Of a stretch of DNA of 6,770 bases, positions 1 to 6,587 are shown piece after piece. Below the pieces are notes generated by a model, which saw only the letters and a list, made by a program, of their open reading frames with translations, did no database searches and had not been told where the DNA came from. Made by a program: the position numbers and the translations under genes. Origin of the DNA: Collinsella sp. (GTDB taxonomy: Bacteria > Actinomycetota > Coriobacteriia > Coriobacteriales > Coriobacteriaceae); assembly GCA_022720335.1 (NCBI GenBank), contig JAIHVJ010000102.1, positions 1-6,770 of the forward strand, written 5' to 3'. How positions within the stretch are numbered: position 1 is the first letter of the stretch; each line of letters opens with the position of its first letter.

Positions 1-525
1 CGCGCCCTGAGCATTGGCTTTGTCTTTCAGAGCTTCAACCTGCTGCCGCGCCTGTCGGTTATCGAAAACGTCATGCTGCCGCTGGCCTACACCAATGTGC
101 CCCGTAGCCAGCGCGAAATGCGCGCCGTTCACGCGCTGCAGGCTGTCACGCTGCCCGTCGACCACTGGGACCACCGCATATCCGAGCTCTCGGGCGGCCA
201 GATGCAGCGCGTCGCAATCGCGCGCGCCCTCGTCAATGACCCGCCCATCATCCTGGCCGATGAGCCGACGGGAAACCTGGACTCCGCTACCGGAGCGCTT
301 GTGATGGAGACCTTCCATAAGCTCCAGAAGCGCGGCAAAACCATCGTGCTTATCACACACGACCCCGGCATCGCCGCCGAGGCCGACCGTGCCGTGACCA
401 TCCGCGACGGTCGCATTCACGATGGCGCGTATATTCCACATGCACCGCGGACCCTGCGCAGCGCCGTGGATAGCCTGCCCATGATTTCCGCCTCCGCCAA
501 CCCGCCGAAAGGAGAGATGGCATGA
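1..525 (+). CDS. ABC transporter ATP-binding protein, MacB/LolD type (5' end outside window)
   Basis: This is the nucleotide-binding subunit of an ABC exporter. It would hydrolyse ATP on the cytoplasmic face to drive the permease encoded next. The frame is open from base 1, so the start codon and Walker A loop are off the left edge; 174 residues remain. Visible motifs, numbered within the fragment, are a Q-loop (FVFQSFNLLP, Gln10), the ABC signature LSGGQ (63-67), Walker B ILADE (84-88) followed by PTGNLDS, and the switch histidine in LITHD (His120). The run FQSFNLLPRLSVIENVMLP is typical of the MacB/LolD/FtsE branch. About 35 residues of non-conserved tail follow the last strand. The stop codon overlaps the permease start (ATGA, 522-525), so the two are coupled. 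Substrate unknown; the family includes exporters of peptides, antibiotics and lipoproteins. Family assignment is secure, specificity is not. Confidence 0.93.
   Translation, partial: RALSIGFVFQSFNLLPRLSVIENVMLPLAYTNVPRSQREMRAVHALQAVTLPVDHWDHRISELSGGQMQRVAIARALVNDPPIILADEPTGNLDSATGALVMETFHKLQKRGKTIVLITHDPGIAAEADRAVTIRDGRIHDGAYIPHAPRTLRSAVDSLPMISASANPPKGEMA
508..516 (+). promoter_or_regulatory. Ribosome binding site for the MacB-type permease
   Basis: The purine run AAAGGAGAG lies inside the 3' end of the ATPase gene, five bases before the ATG at 522. It supports that start and means the permease is translated by re-initiation or coupling with the ATPase. Confidence 0.7.
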
Positions 526-1736
526 GCGCCCGCGATCTCATCCAGGAAGCCCTTCACTCGCTCGAGGCCAACAAGGGGCGCAGCCTGCTCACCATCCTGG
601 GCATTGTCATCGGCATCGCCTCGGTTATCGCCATGACTTCGCTCATCGGCGGCATCCAAAACAGCCTGGTCAACAGCCTGGGCCTCAATGCGGCACGCAT
701 GGTGCAAATCTATTCGTCGCAAGAACTCACAGAGTCGGACATCGAGAAGCTTCAAAAACTGGTGCCGCAGATAGAGCAGATCGGCATTGTCGACAGCGCG
801 TATACCGAGTACAAGACCGGCGATAAAAGCTATACCGTCATGGCACAGGGTGTCGATAGCGACATGCTCGACGCCGTGGGGGCCGGAAAGCTCGTTGCGG
901 GGCGTACCTATTCCCAGGCCGAGTCTCAATCAGGCTCGCGCGTGGCGCTCATCAGCCGCGGCGGCGCCGATCAGCTTTACGGCAACGAACAGGATGCGCT
1001 GGGGAAAACCATCAAGGTGTCCAACGGCGAGGTGCAGATTGTCGGCGTGATTGACGGCGGCAGCGACTCCATGGGCTCGCTCACGCTGTATATGCCACGC
1101 GAAACCATCTCCGGCCTGTTTGGCGACGAGAATCCTTCATTCCCCAGCGTGACGGCGCTCGCCGCCGAGGGCACGGACATGGATGAGCTCTGCAAGACCA
1201 TCGAGTCCAAGGTGCGCGCGATGAAGGGCATCGAGGAGGAGGATGAGTACAACAGTGTATCGGCGACCTCCATGAAAAGCGCCATCGATGCACTCAACTC
1301 CTTTATGGGCGCGTTTTCGCTCATCATGGGTGCTGTCGCCAGCATCTCGCTGCTTGTCGGCGGTATCGGCATTATGAATATGATGCTTACCAACGTAACG
1401 GAGCGCATCCGCGAGATCGGCATCCGCCGCGCTCTGGGCGCAAGTCGTCGCGATATCACTGCGCAGTTTTTGGCCGAATCCTCGGCGCTGTGCGTCACCG
1501 GCGGACTGCTAGGTGTCCTGATTGGCTATCTGCTGGCCTGGGCTCTTGCGATGTTTGCCGCAGGATCAGGGGTTCTCGGCGAGCTCGGTGCCAGCGGGCA
1601 AATCACACCGAGCTTTTCAATCGCCACGGTACTGCTGGCCTTCGCCGTCTCCGTCGGCATCGGCGTAATCTTTGGCTTCTATCCCGCTCGCCGCGCGGCA
1701 AAGCTCGACCCGGTGGAGTGCCTACGCTACCAGTAA
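522..1736 (+). CDS. MacB/FtsX-family ABC transporter permease
   Basis: This is an integral membrane protein of 404 residues that should pair with the preceding ATPase as a type VII (mechanotransmission) ABC transporter. It has the standard layout: a short cytoplasmic N-terminus, a first membrane helix at about 21-43 (LLTILGIVIGIASVIAM), a large extracytoplasmic domain of roughly 220 residues, then three helices near 264-288, 320-345 and 365-388. After the second helix comes the family hallmark ERIREIGIRRALGASRRDI, and the protein ends with the equally typical FYPARRAAKLDPVECLRYQ. The length matches ordinary standalone MacB permeases; E. coli MacB carries its ATPase on the same chain. The ATG at 522 has a good ribosome binding site. 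No MacA-like adaptor is seen in the window; one could lie upstream. Substrate cannot be inferred. The gene runs toward the B12 operon and stops 12 bases before an inverted repeat. Confidence 0.93.
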   Translation: MSARDLIQEALHSLEANKGRSLLTILGIVIGIASVIAMTSLIGGIQNSLVNSLGLNAARMVQIYSSQELTESDIEKLQKLVPQIEQIGIVDSAYTEYKTGDKSYTVMAQGVDSDMLDAVGAGKLVAGRTYSQAESQSGSRVALISRGGADQLYGNEQDALGKTIKVSNGEVQIVGVIDGGSDSMGSLTLYMPRETISGLFGDENPSFPSVTALAAEGTDMDELCKTIESKVRAMKGIEEEDEYNSVSATSMKSAIDALNSFMGAFSLIMGAVASISLLVGGIGIMNMMLTNVTERIREIGIRRALGASRRDITAQFLAESSALCVTGGLLGVLIGYLLAWALAMFAAGSGVLGELGASGQITPSFSIATVLLAFAVSVGIGVIFGFYPARRAAKLDPVECLRYQ

Positions 1737-1748
1737 GCCACCACCAAC

Positions 1749-1817
1749 AAGTTGCGGTGAATTAGGGACTGAATATGCTATCTAGCAGCAAAAACAGACA
1801 CTATTTCACCGCAACTT
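1749..1817. repeat. 69-base inverted repeat with nested hairpin (REP- or MITE-like, possible bidirectional terminator)
   Basis: Arms of 23 bases at 1749-1771 and 1795-1817 are reverse complements at 20 of 23 positions. The outer 13 bases (AAGTTGCGGTGAA / TTCACCGCAACTT) match perfectly. Allowing one more mismatch, the pairing extends to 1745 and 1821. The 23-base centre contains a second small stem, TGCTA-TC-TAGCA (1776-1787), so a single strand would fold as a stem on a stem. It lies between two convergent genes, 12 bases after the permease stop. Neither strand has a T-run straight after the stem, so it is not a classic intrinsic terminator, although it could still slow polymerase from both sides. 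No flanking target duplication is visible. Its size and shape resemble dispersed REP or MITE elements; whether it recurs in the genome cannot be seen here. Confidence 0.8.
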
Positions 1818-1901
1818 ATTGAAGGGCTGCTTGCGCCAGTTCCGGGCGTCCTCCTCGAGCTATTGGCGGATGACGGTCTTGTACGGCTCGAGCTTGCTCG
1901 G
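1818..1901 (-). pseudogene. Remnant of an IS21-family IstA-like transposase
   Basis: Read on the minus strand, this stretch encodes PSKLEPYKTVIRQ, then an in-frame amber codon (TAG, 1860-1862), then LEEDARNWRKQ, continuing in the same frame to about 1818. From memory of the family, IS21 IstA transposases have a segment of the form SKL-x-PYK/FK ... LEED/RxD ... RKQRHTA just before their catalytic core, and both halves fit it in register. Only about 28 codons survive. The match is lost where the inverted repeat begins on one side and at a GC-rich hairpin on the other. With no start, an internal stop and no catalytic DDE residues, it is non-functional. It may be chance, since the fragment is short, but the two-part match across the stop codon argues against that. 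Confidence 0.55.
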
Positions 1902-1902
1902 G

Positions 1903-1932
1903 GCGCTCCTCCTCGCGGGCGGGAGGACGCGC
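1903..1932 (-). terminator. GC-rich hairpin 15 bases beyond the end of the B12 operon
   Basis: On the minus strand GCGCGTCCTCC and GGAGGAGCGC can pair as a 10-base-pair stem with one bulged G, around a nine-base loop. It lies just downstream of the cobK stop codon, where an operon terminator is expected. No T-run follows, so any termination would be inefficient or factor-assisted. Hairpins like this arise easily in DNA of this base composition. Confidence 0.3.
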
Positions 1933-1947
1933 AGGCGCGGCGAGCGC

Positions 1948-2721
1948 CTAGCGCGCGAACTCCCGTAAGAGTGCGTCTTCCACTTCCCGAAGCGAAAGGC
2001 CCCCGTCTCCCTCGGCGGGACGGGTGACCACGATGCAGCGCGCTCCCACGTCGCGCGCGGCGGCAAGCTTCTCGGCCGTGCCGCCTACGGTTCCCGAGTC
2101 CTTGGTCACAAGCCACTGGGCTCCCACCTGCCGAAGCATCGCCTCGTTGAGCTCGCGGGTGAAGGGCCCCTGCATGCCGATGACGTGCGACGGCGAAAAC
2201 CCCGCGTCGATGCACTTCGTTATAGCACCGGGCAGCGGGAGCACACGCACGAAGAAGCGCTCCGAGAAATCGGCGACGCGCGTATAGGGAGCAAGCTCCT
2301 TGCTCCCCGTCGTGAGAAGCGCGCGACCCGGGTTCTCGGAGAGAAAGCGCGCCGCGCAGGCGATCGACGCGACCGACACGACGCCTTTGGGCAGCGCCTC
2401 GGCCGCACGCGCAAGGCGCAGACATCGTACACCCACGGCAAGCGAAGCGGCCCGGATGTTGCCGCTGGCGAGCGTAGCGAAGGGGTGCGTGGCGTCGACG
2501 ACGATGCGCGCGCCGGAAAGCTCGCGCTCCATGTCGGCCTCGTCGAGCCTGCTCGCATGCACCTCGATGCCCGGAAGCTCGCCCAAAAGCTCGCCTCCGT
2601 ACTCGGTTGCCGCGTAGGCACGGGCGGGGATGCCCGCCCCGCTCGCCCATTCGCACAGAAGGCGGCCCTCGGTGGTGCCGGCGAAGATGCGCAGCGCCGG
2701 CGCAGATGCGGGCGCCGTCAC
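1948..2721 (-). CDS. cobK: Precorrin-6A (or cobalt-precorrin-6A) reductase, CobK/CbiJ
   Basis: This enzyme reduces one double bond of the macrocycle in (cobalt-)precorrin-6A using NAD(P)H, giving 6B, in the cytoplasm. The 257 residues match the usual size of about 250. Family motifs are present: RIFAGTTEGR near the N-terminus (GTTEGR 15-20), VDATHPFA (75-82), TTGSKELAPY (137-146), GMQGPF (182-187), VTKDSG (205-210) and VTRP (232-235). I chose the GTG at 2721 because it overlaps the cbiC stop (GTGA, 2718-2721) and places GTTEGR where the family has it; the frame stays open further upstream but only as cbiC shadow. The Shine-Dalgarno signal is weak, so translation probably depends on coupling. 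It is the last gene of the run. Sequence alone does not decide between the aerobic (CobK) and anaerobic (CbiJ) substrate. Confidence 0.92.
   Translation of the reverse strand: MTAPASAPALRIFAGTTEGRLLCEWASGAGIPARAYAATEYGGELLGELPGIEVHASRLDEADMERELSGARIVVDATHPFATLASGNIRAASLAVGVRCLRLARAAEALPKGVVSVASIACAARFLSENPGRALLTTGSKELAPYTRVADFSERFFVRVLPLPGAITKCIDAGFSPSHVIGMQGPFTRELNEAMLRQVGAQWLVTKDSGTVGGTAEKLAAARDVGARCIVVTRPAEGDGGLSLREVEDALLREFAR
2287..2307. repeat. Perfect 9-bp stem, 3-nt loop palindrome inside cobK
   Basis: GGGAGCAAG and CTTGCTCCC are exact reverse complements separated by CTC. The hairpin overlaps the codons for the conserved GSKELAP motif of the reductase, so it may simply be a by-product of codon choice. 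No function is implied. Confidence 0.4.
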
Positions 2722-3359
2722 TTCGGGCCGCCTGGGCGCGTGATCTGGTAGAGCAGCGCGTTCATAATGGCGGCCGCCACGGTCGAACCACCCTTGCGAC
2801 CCCTCGCGACGATGGCCGGCGCGCGTCGCGCGAGTAGCTCCTCTTTCGCCTCGACCACGTTCACAAACCCGACCGGCACCCCAACGACGAGCGCGGGCGC
2901 GATCTTCCCCTCGTCCATGAGCTCGGCGAGGCGCAGAAGTGCTGTGGGAGCGTTGCCGACGGCCACGATGAGCGGACCCTCGATGCCGCAAGCTTTGTCC
3001 ATGCTCGCAACGGCGCGAGTCGTGCCCGCGGCGCGCGCAGCCACGGCGACATCAGGGTCGGCCATGTAGCACACGGCCTTGCAGCCGAGCTTCGCGAGCG
3101 CAGGCTTGCTTATGCCTGCGAGCGCCATGTTCGTGTCGGTGAGCACCGTGGCCCCTGCGCGCAGTGCGTCGAGCGCACAGTGCGCGGCATCATGGGTGAA
3201 CACGAGGGAATCGGCGTACGAGAAGTCGGCAGTGGTGTGGATGACGCGCTTCACGACGGGCTCTTCGAGCGGCGGGAACGTGCGGCCGCCGAGCTCTTCG
3301 GTGATGATCTCGAAGCTGCGCCGCTCGATGTCGCCGGGCGCCATCTCCTTGGAATCCAT
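2718..3359 (-). CDS. cbiC: Precorrin-8X / cobalt-precorrin-8 methylmutase, CbiC/CobH
   Basis: This enzyme moves the methyl group from C-11 to C-12 of (cobalt-)precorrin-8, forming (hydrogeno/cob)yrinic acid in the cytoplasm. The 213 residues agree with the family length of about 210. The segment RVIHTTADFSYADSLVF carries the histidine (His41) that corresponds to the catalytic His43 of P. denitrificans CobH. Other conserved stretches are GVPVGFVN (160-167) followed by AKEEL, and RGRKGGSTVAAA (from 186) near the C-terminus. The ATG at 3357-3359 directly follows the cobO stop (TAGATG, no gap), with AAGGAG at 3371-3376 and a second GGAG closer in, both within the end of cobO. Its stop overlaps the cobK GTG by four bases. 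Identification is strong. Confidence 0.95.
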   Translation of the reverse strand: MDSKEMAPGDIERRSFEIITEELGGRTFPPLEEPVVKRVIHTTADFSYADSLVFTHDAAHCALDALRAGATVLTDTNMALAGISKPALAKLGCKAVCYMADPDVAVAARAAGTTRAVASMDKACGIEGPLIVAVGNAPTALLRLAELMDEGKIAPALVVGVPVGFVNVVEAKEELLARRAPAIVARGRKGGSTVAAAIMNALLYQITRPGGPK

Positions 3360-3875
3360 CTAGTACTCCACTCCTTCCCTTGCACATATCCCCTGCTCGT
3401 AGGGGTGTTTCTCGCACCGCATCTCGGTTATGTAGTCGGCCTTCTCCACGATCTTGCGGGAAGGCGCGCGCCCGGTGAGCGCTACTTCGACGCCGCGCGC
3501 GGACATATCGAGCGCGCGGTCCACGAGCGCCTCGTCGACAAGCCCCTTCGAAAGCGCATCGAGCGCCTCGTCGAGCACGAGCAGCCCCTCCTGCGCGCCC
3601 TCGAGCTCGGCAAGCGCGGAAGCGAGGTTCCCATCGTGCAGCTCGCACGTAGCGGCAAGTTCTTCCGACGACATCGACCAGGTAAACTTGTCCGACACCT
3701 TCCCCGCGAACACGGGCACGCCGAAATGCTCGGCGAGCAGGCGCGCCTCCCCGCTTTCGCCGTCTTTCAGGAACTGCACGACGACGACGCGGCGGCCTGC
3801 GGCGAGCATGCGAAGGGCGAGGCCCATCGCCGCCGTGGTCTTGCCTTTGCCGTCGCCATGATACACGTGAATCAT
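3360..3875 (-). CDS. cobO: Cob(I)yrinic acid a,c-diamide adenosyltransferase, CobO/BtuR type
   Basis: This enzyme transfers the 5'-deoxyadenosyl group of ATP to the reduced cobalt of corrinoids, in de novo synthesis and in salvage. The 171-residue protein starts almost at its P-loop (GDGKGKTT, 7-14). It continues with VVVQFLKDGESGE, the Walker-B-like LVLDEALDAL (99-108), LTGRAPSRKIVEKADYITEM (133-152), and ends with the family-typical KHPYEQGICAREGVEY. That places it in the CobA/CobO/BtuR class, not PduO or EutT. It is a compact version; proteobacterial CobO is nearer 200 residues because of a longer N-terminus. The ATG at 3875 overlaps the cobQ stop (ATGA, 3872-3875) and has GAGGAGG four bases upstream. 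The much longer open frame upstream of this ATG lies over cobQ and is not coding. Confidence 0.95.
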   Translation of the reverse strand: MIHVYHGDGKGKTTAAMGLALRMLAAGRRVVVVQFLKDGESGEARLLAEHFGVPVFAGKVSDKFTWSMSSEELAATCELHDGNLASALAELEGAQEGLLVLDEALDALSKGLVDEALVDRALDMSARGVEVALTGRAPSRKIVEKADYITEMRCEKHPYEQGICAREGVEY

Positions 3876-5371
3876 ACGCCCTCCTCGATAATGCGGTAGA
3901 CATACTCCATGTCGAGCGCTCCGCGCACGACGTCGGCCAGGCGGTCGAACTCGCGCGCACGGTGATCGGCCGCGGACGCCGCGCCCGCAGCACCCACGAC
4001 GCTCTCGGGCAGGCCGCGCATGCGCGCGAGCGAGCGCGCGAGGGCGAGCGCCACCCCCGGTTCGTCGAACAGGCCGTGGAGATAGGTTCCGAACACGTTT
4101 CCGCAGGCCGCGCCTTCTGGTTTGCCGCCAATCGTGCCCGCAGGGGCGCAGGAGACGGTCGTTTCGCCGTCGTGAATCTCGTACCCACGCGCCGTCATGC
4201 CGTTCCACACCGAGAACGCGCCTTGGGCGCCCGTGATGCGCAGCTCCGACTGGGCGAGGCGCTTTTCCTCCTTGAACACCGTACTTGCAGGGATGAGCCC
4301 GAGCCCGCGCGCGGTGCCAGCGCCTTCCCTGCCGTGCGGGTCCGAAAGCTCGTCTCCCAAAAGCTGGTAGCCTCCGCATATGCCGAGCACCGGCGTGCCC
4401 GCGCCCGAAAGCGCGCGTACACAGGCTCCGATGCCGCTAGCCGCAAGCCAGCGCGCGTCGTCGACCGTGGACTTCGAGCCGGGAAGCACCACCAGGTCGG
4501 GTCGGCCCAGATCGGTCGTCGAGGAAACGTAGCGCACGCCCATGCCGGGCACGCGCGAAAGCGGGTCGAAGTCGGTGAAGTTCGACAGATGCGGAAGGCG
4601 CACGACGGCGACGTCGATGACGCCGCGCGCCTCGCGGGCAGTTAGGCGCGGCGCGAGCGAGTCCTCGTCGTCCAGGTCGAGCGTAAGATACGGCACGACC
4701 CCCACGACGGGAACCCCGCACATTTTCTCGAGCGGAGCCAAACCCGGACGCAGGATTTCCACATCGCCGCGGAACTTGTTCACCATAAGCCCCCGCAAAA
4801 GCGCGCGGTCCTCGGGCGCAAGGAGCGCGACCGTGCCGTAGAGCTGGGCAAACACCCCGCCTGGGTCGATGTCGCCCGCGAGCAGCACGGGGGAGGACAC
4901 GGCGCGCGCGAGCCCCATGTTGACGATGTCGTTTTCGGCAAGGTTGATTTCGACGGGACTGCCGGCGCCCTCGATGACGATGACGTCGTTTTCCTCCGCG
5001 AGCGAATCGAACGCCTCCAAAATCTGCGGCATGAGCGCCTTCTTTCGCGCGAAGTAGTCCCTCGCAGCGAAGGCTCCCTGCGCCTTGCCGGCCACGATGA
5101 GCTGGCTTCGGTGATCGCTTTCGGGCTTGAGCAGGATGGGGTTCATGCGCACGTCGGGCGCGATGCCGCACGCCTCGGCCTGCATGATCTGAGCGCGCCC
5201 CATCTCGAGCCCGTCGGCCGTGACACCGCTGTTGAGCGCCATGTTCTGGCTCTTGAAGGGAGCCACGCGCAGGCCGTCCTGCGAAAGCACACGGCACAGC
5301 CCCGCCGCAAGCAGGCTCTTCCCCGCGTTCGACATGGTGCCCTGGATCATGATGGGCTTCGCCCTACCCAC
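3872..5371 (-). CDS. cobQ: Cobyric acid synthase, CobQ/CbiP
   Basis: This glutamine-dependent enzyme amidates the b, d, e and g carboxylates of adenosyl-cobyrinic a,c-diamide in four ATP-using steps. The 499 residues are a normal length. The N-terminal synthetase domain has the P-loop variant MIQGTMSNAGKSLL (8-21), FKSQNMALNS, IEGAGSPVEINL and VNKFRGD. The central region has VVLPGSKSTVDD. The C-terminal class I glutamine amidotransferase domain has its nucleophile in LGICGGYQLLG (Cys332) and the triad histidine in TYLHGLFDEPG (His432). I chose the GTG at 5371 because a near-perfect AAGGAGG lies nine bases upstream; this start overlaps the end of cobD by eight bases. An ATG at 5404 would add eleven arginine-rich residues and is less likely. 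The stop overlaps cobO by four bases. Confidence 0.95.
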   Translation of the reverse strand: MGRAKPIMIQGTMSNAGKSLLAAGLCRVLSQDGLRVAPFKSQNMALNSGVTADGLEMGRAQIMQAEACGIAPDVRMNPILLKPESDHRSQLIVAGKAQGAFAARDYFARKKALMPQILEAFDSLAEENDVIVIEGAGSPVEINLAENDIVNMGLARAVSSPVLLAGDIDPGGVFAQLYGTVALLAPEDRALLRGLMVNKFRGDVEILRPGLAPLEKMCGVPVVGVVPYLTLDLDDEDSLAPRLTAREARGVIDVAVVRLPHLSNFTDFDPLSRVPGMGVRYVSSTTDLGRPDLVVLPGSKSTVDDARWLAASGIGACVRALSGAGTPVLGICGGYQLLGDELSDPHGREGAGTARGLGLIPASTVFKEEKRLAQSELRITGAQGAFSVWNGMTARGYEIHDGETTVSCAPAGTIGGKPEGAACGNVFGTYLHGLFDEPGVALALARSLARMRGLPESVVGAAGAASAADHRAREFDRLADVVRGALDMEYVYRIIEEGV

Positions 5372-6587
5372 GGGTATCGACCTCCTTCGCCGAGCCTCGG
5401 CCATCCGCGCCCGCCATAGCGCCGCTGCAAGAAGCGCCGCCCCGTTCGTCGGGTTCGCCTTCGCCCGATGCGCCTTCCGCCCGAAGCGCGCGGCTGAACG
5501 CCATCGCAAGCCGGGCATTCTCCTTGCGCGTGCGCACCGCGACGCGGCACCAGAAACGGGACAGTATCGAAAACGAGTCGCACGTGCGGACCAAAACCCC
5601 CTGTTTATACAGGCGCTCGGGGATGTCTTTCGCCGGCGTGCGGACTAAAAGGAAGTTCGCATCCGACGGCACGACGGAAAGCCCGAGCGAGGAGAGCTCG
5701 TGGGAAAGCCACGCTCGCTCGCCCGCCAATACATCGCGCGTGCGCGAGACGTATTCGACGTCTTCCAGGGCGGCGATGCCCGCGGCCTCGGCGACCGAGG
5801 AGACGGGCCACGCCTGCCCCGCCCGACGAATCCCCTCGATGAGTTGGGCGTTTCCGCTGATCAGATATCCCAACCGCAACCCTGCCATTCCGTAGAGCTT
5901 GGTGAACGCGGAGAGCACGGCCACATGGTGCGAACACGCGGCGCGTGCGGCCACGCTCCTTTCGCGGGCGTCGGGCGCAAATCCGAGGAAGCACTCGTCC
6001 ACGACGAGCAGCGCGCCCACCTGCTCGCAGCGGCAAGCCGCGGCATCGATCACGCGGGGGTCGACGAGGCGCCCCGTCGGGTTGTTCGGATTGCAGAGGT
6101 ACGCCACGTCTCCCGGCCCCTCGATCGCGCGGGCGAAGGAGGCGGGCACGTCGAAGTCATCCGCCTCGGAGAGCGGGAACTCCTGCACGCATGCACCGTA
6201 GTACGATGCCGCCTCCGCATATTCAGAGAACGTCGGCGCGCACACGACGATGCGTTTCGGGCGTACCGCCGCGGCGAGCCGCCAGATGATGTCAGATGCG
6301 CCCGCGCCGCAGACGATAGTATCTTCGGGAATGCCCTGGGCGCGCCCTAGGGCGCGAACGAGGGCGAGGCTTTCCCTATCGGGGTAGGCGTCGATTCGAG
6401 AAAGCGCCTTGCGAGCTGCGGCGACGGCGCGCGGCGAGGGGCCTGCCGGATTCACGTTCACCGAGAAGTCAATGAGGTCGGAGGCGCCCCCTTCGCAAGC
6501 GATGCCGAGCGATTGCGAGCTGCCCCCATGCGTACGGGCGCGCAGGATTCCCCCGGCAGCCTGGGGCGCGGCGTGGTCTTCCCTCAT
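5364..6587 (-). CDS. cobD: L-threonine-O-3-phosphate decarboxylase, CobD (called CobC in P. denitrificans)
   Basis: This PLP enzyme of the fold-type I aminotransferase family makes (R)-1-amino-2-propanol O-2-phosphate, the linker of the B12 nucleotide loop and a substrate of CbiB. In the 407 residues are the N-terminal HGG (20-22), IDFSVNVNPAGPSP (39-52), CNPNNPTG (165-172), VVDECFLGF (195-203, with the PLP-ring aspartate) and AFTKLYGMAGLRLGYL, whose lysine (Lys230) should form the Schiff base. It ends with SDANFLLVR and the substrate-binding arginine region CRVAVRT. The ATG at 6587 overlaps the cbiB stop (ATGA, 6584-6587); the ribosome site is weak. The last 35 residues (373-407) are a Gly/Ala/Ser/Glu-rich tail not expected in the family and probably disordered. 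A histidinol-phosphate aminotransferase is the alternative, but the context makes CobD far more likely. Confidence 0.92.
   Translation of the reverse strand: MREDHAAPQAAGGILRARTHGGSSQSLGIACEGGASDLIDFSVNVNPAGPSPRAVAAARKALSRIDAYPDRESLALVRALGRAQGIPEDTIVCGAGASDIIWRLAAAVRPKRIVVCAPTFSEYAEAASYYGACVQEFPLSEADDFDVPASFARAIEGPGDVAYLCNPNNPTGRLVDPRVIDAAACRCEQVGALLVVDECFLGFAPDARERSVAARAACSHHVAVLSAFTKLYGMAGLRLGYLISGNAQLIEGIRRAGQAWPVSSVAEAAGIAALEDVEYVSRTRDVLAGERAWLSHELSSLGLSVVPSDANFLLVRTPAKDIPERLYKQGVLVRTCDSFSILSRFWCRVAVRTRKENARLAMAFSRALRAEGASGEGEPDERGGASCSGAMAGADGRGSAKEVDTRG
5381..5387 (-). promoter_or_regulatory. Strong ribosome binding site deciding the cobQ start
   Basis: AAGGAGG on the minus strand lies inside the last codons of cobD, nine bases before a GTG. 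It is the strongest Shine-Dalgarno sequence in the operon, favours the GTG over the upstream ATG at 5404, and may raise cobQ translation relative to its neighbours. Confidence 0.7.

Noticed and set aside
1749..1817. CRISPR repeat or phage attachment site
   Set aside because: There is one inverted repeat and no direct repeats with regular spacing, no tRNA gene and no integrase nearby.
1737..1947. Cobalamin riboswitch in the intergenic region
   Set aside because: This region is downstream of the B12 operon, not at its 5' end, and no B12-box-like sequence was seen. The operon leader is outside the window.
1778..2656. 292-codon minus-strand open frame overlapping cobK
   Set aside because: Its product is an arginine/alanine-rich low-complexity string with no motifs, in a different frame from the clearly conserved reductase. 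It starts inside cobK and runs through the transposase relic and into the repeat. Typical of GC-rich antisense or alternate frames.
2185..2751. Plus-strand open frames opposite the B12 operon (also 3180-3899, 3962-4645 and 5700-6350)
   Set aside because: All are antisense to well-conserved genes. Their products read as mirror-image low-complexity sequence (repeated HRR/ERG/ARG), without ribosome sites or motifs.
3190..4188. 332-codon minus-strand open frame across cobO and cbiC
   Set aside because: Arg/Ala/Pro-rich shadow frame; cobO and cbiC carry all recognisable motifs in other frames of the same DNA.
4437..5297. 286-codon minus-strand open frame inside cobQ
   Set aside because: It lies in a second frame of the intact cobQ gene, with no domain signals and extreme arginine content.
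5404..5518. Upstream extension of cobQ to an ATG at 5404 or further to 5518
   Set aside because: The extra residues are arginine/alanine-rich and unlike the family N-terminus, whereas the GTG at 5371 has AAGGAGG at ideal spacing.
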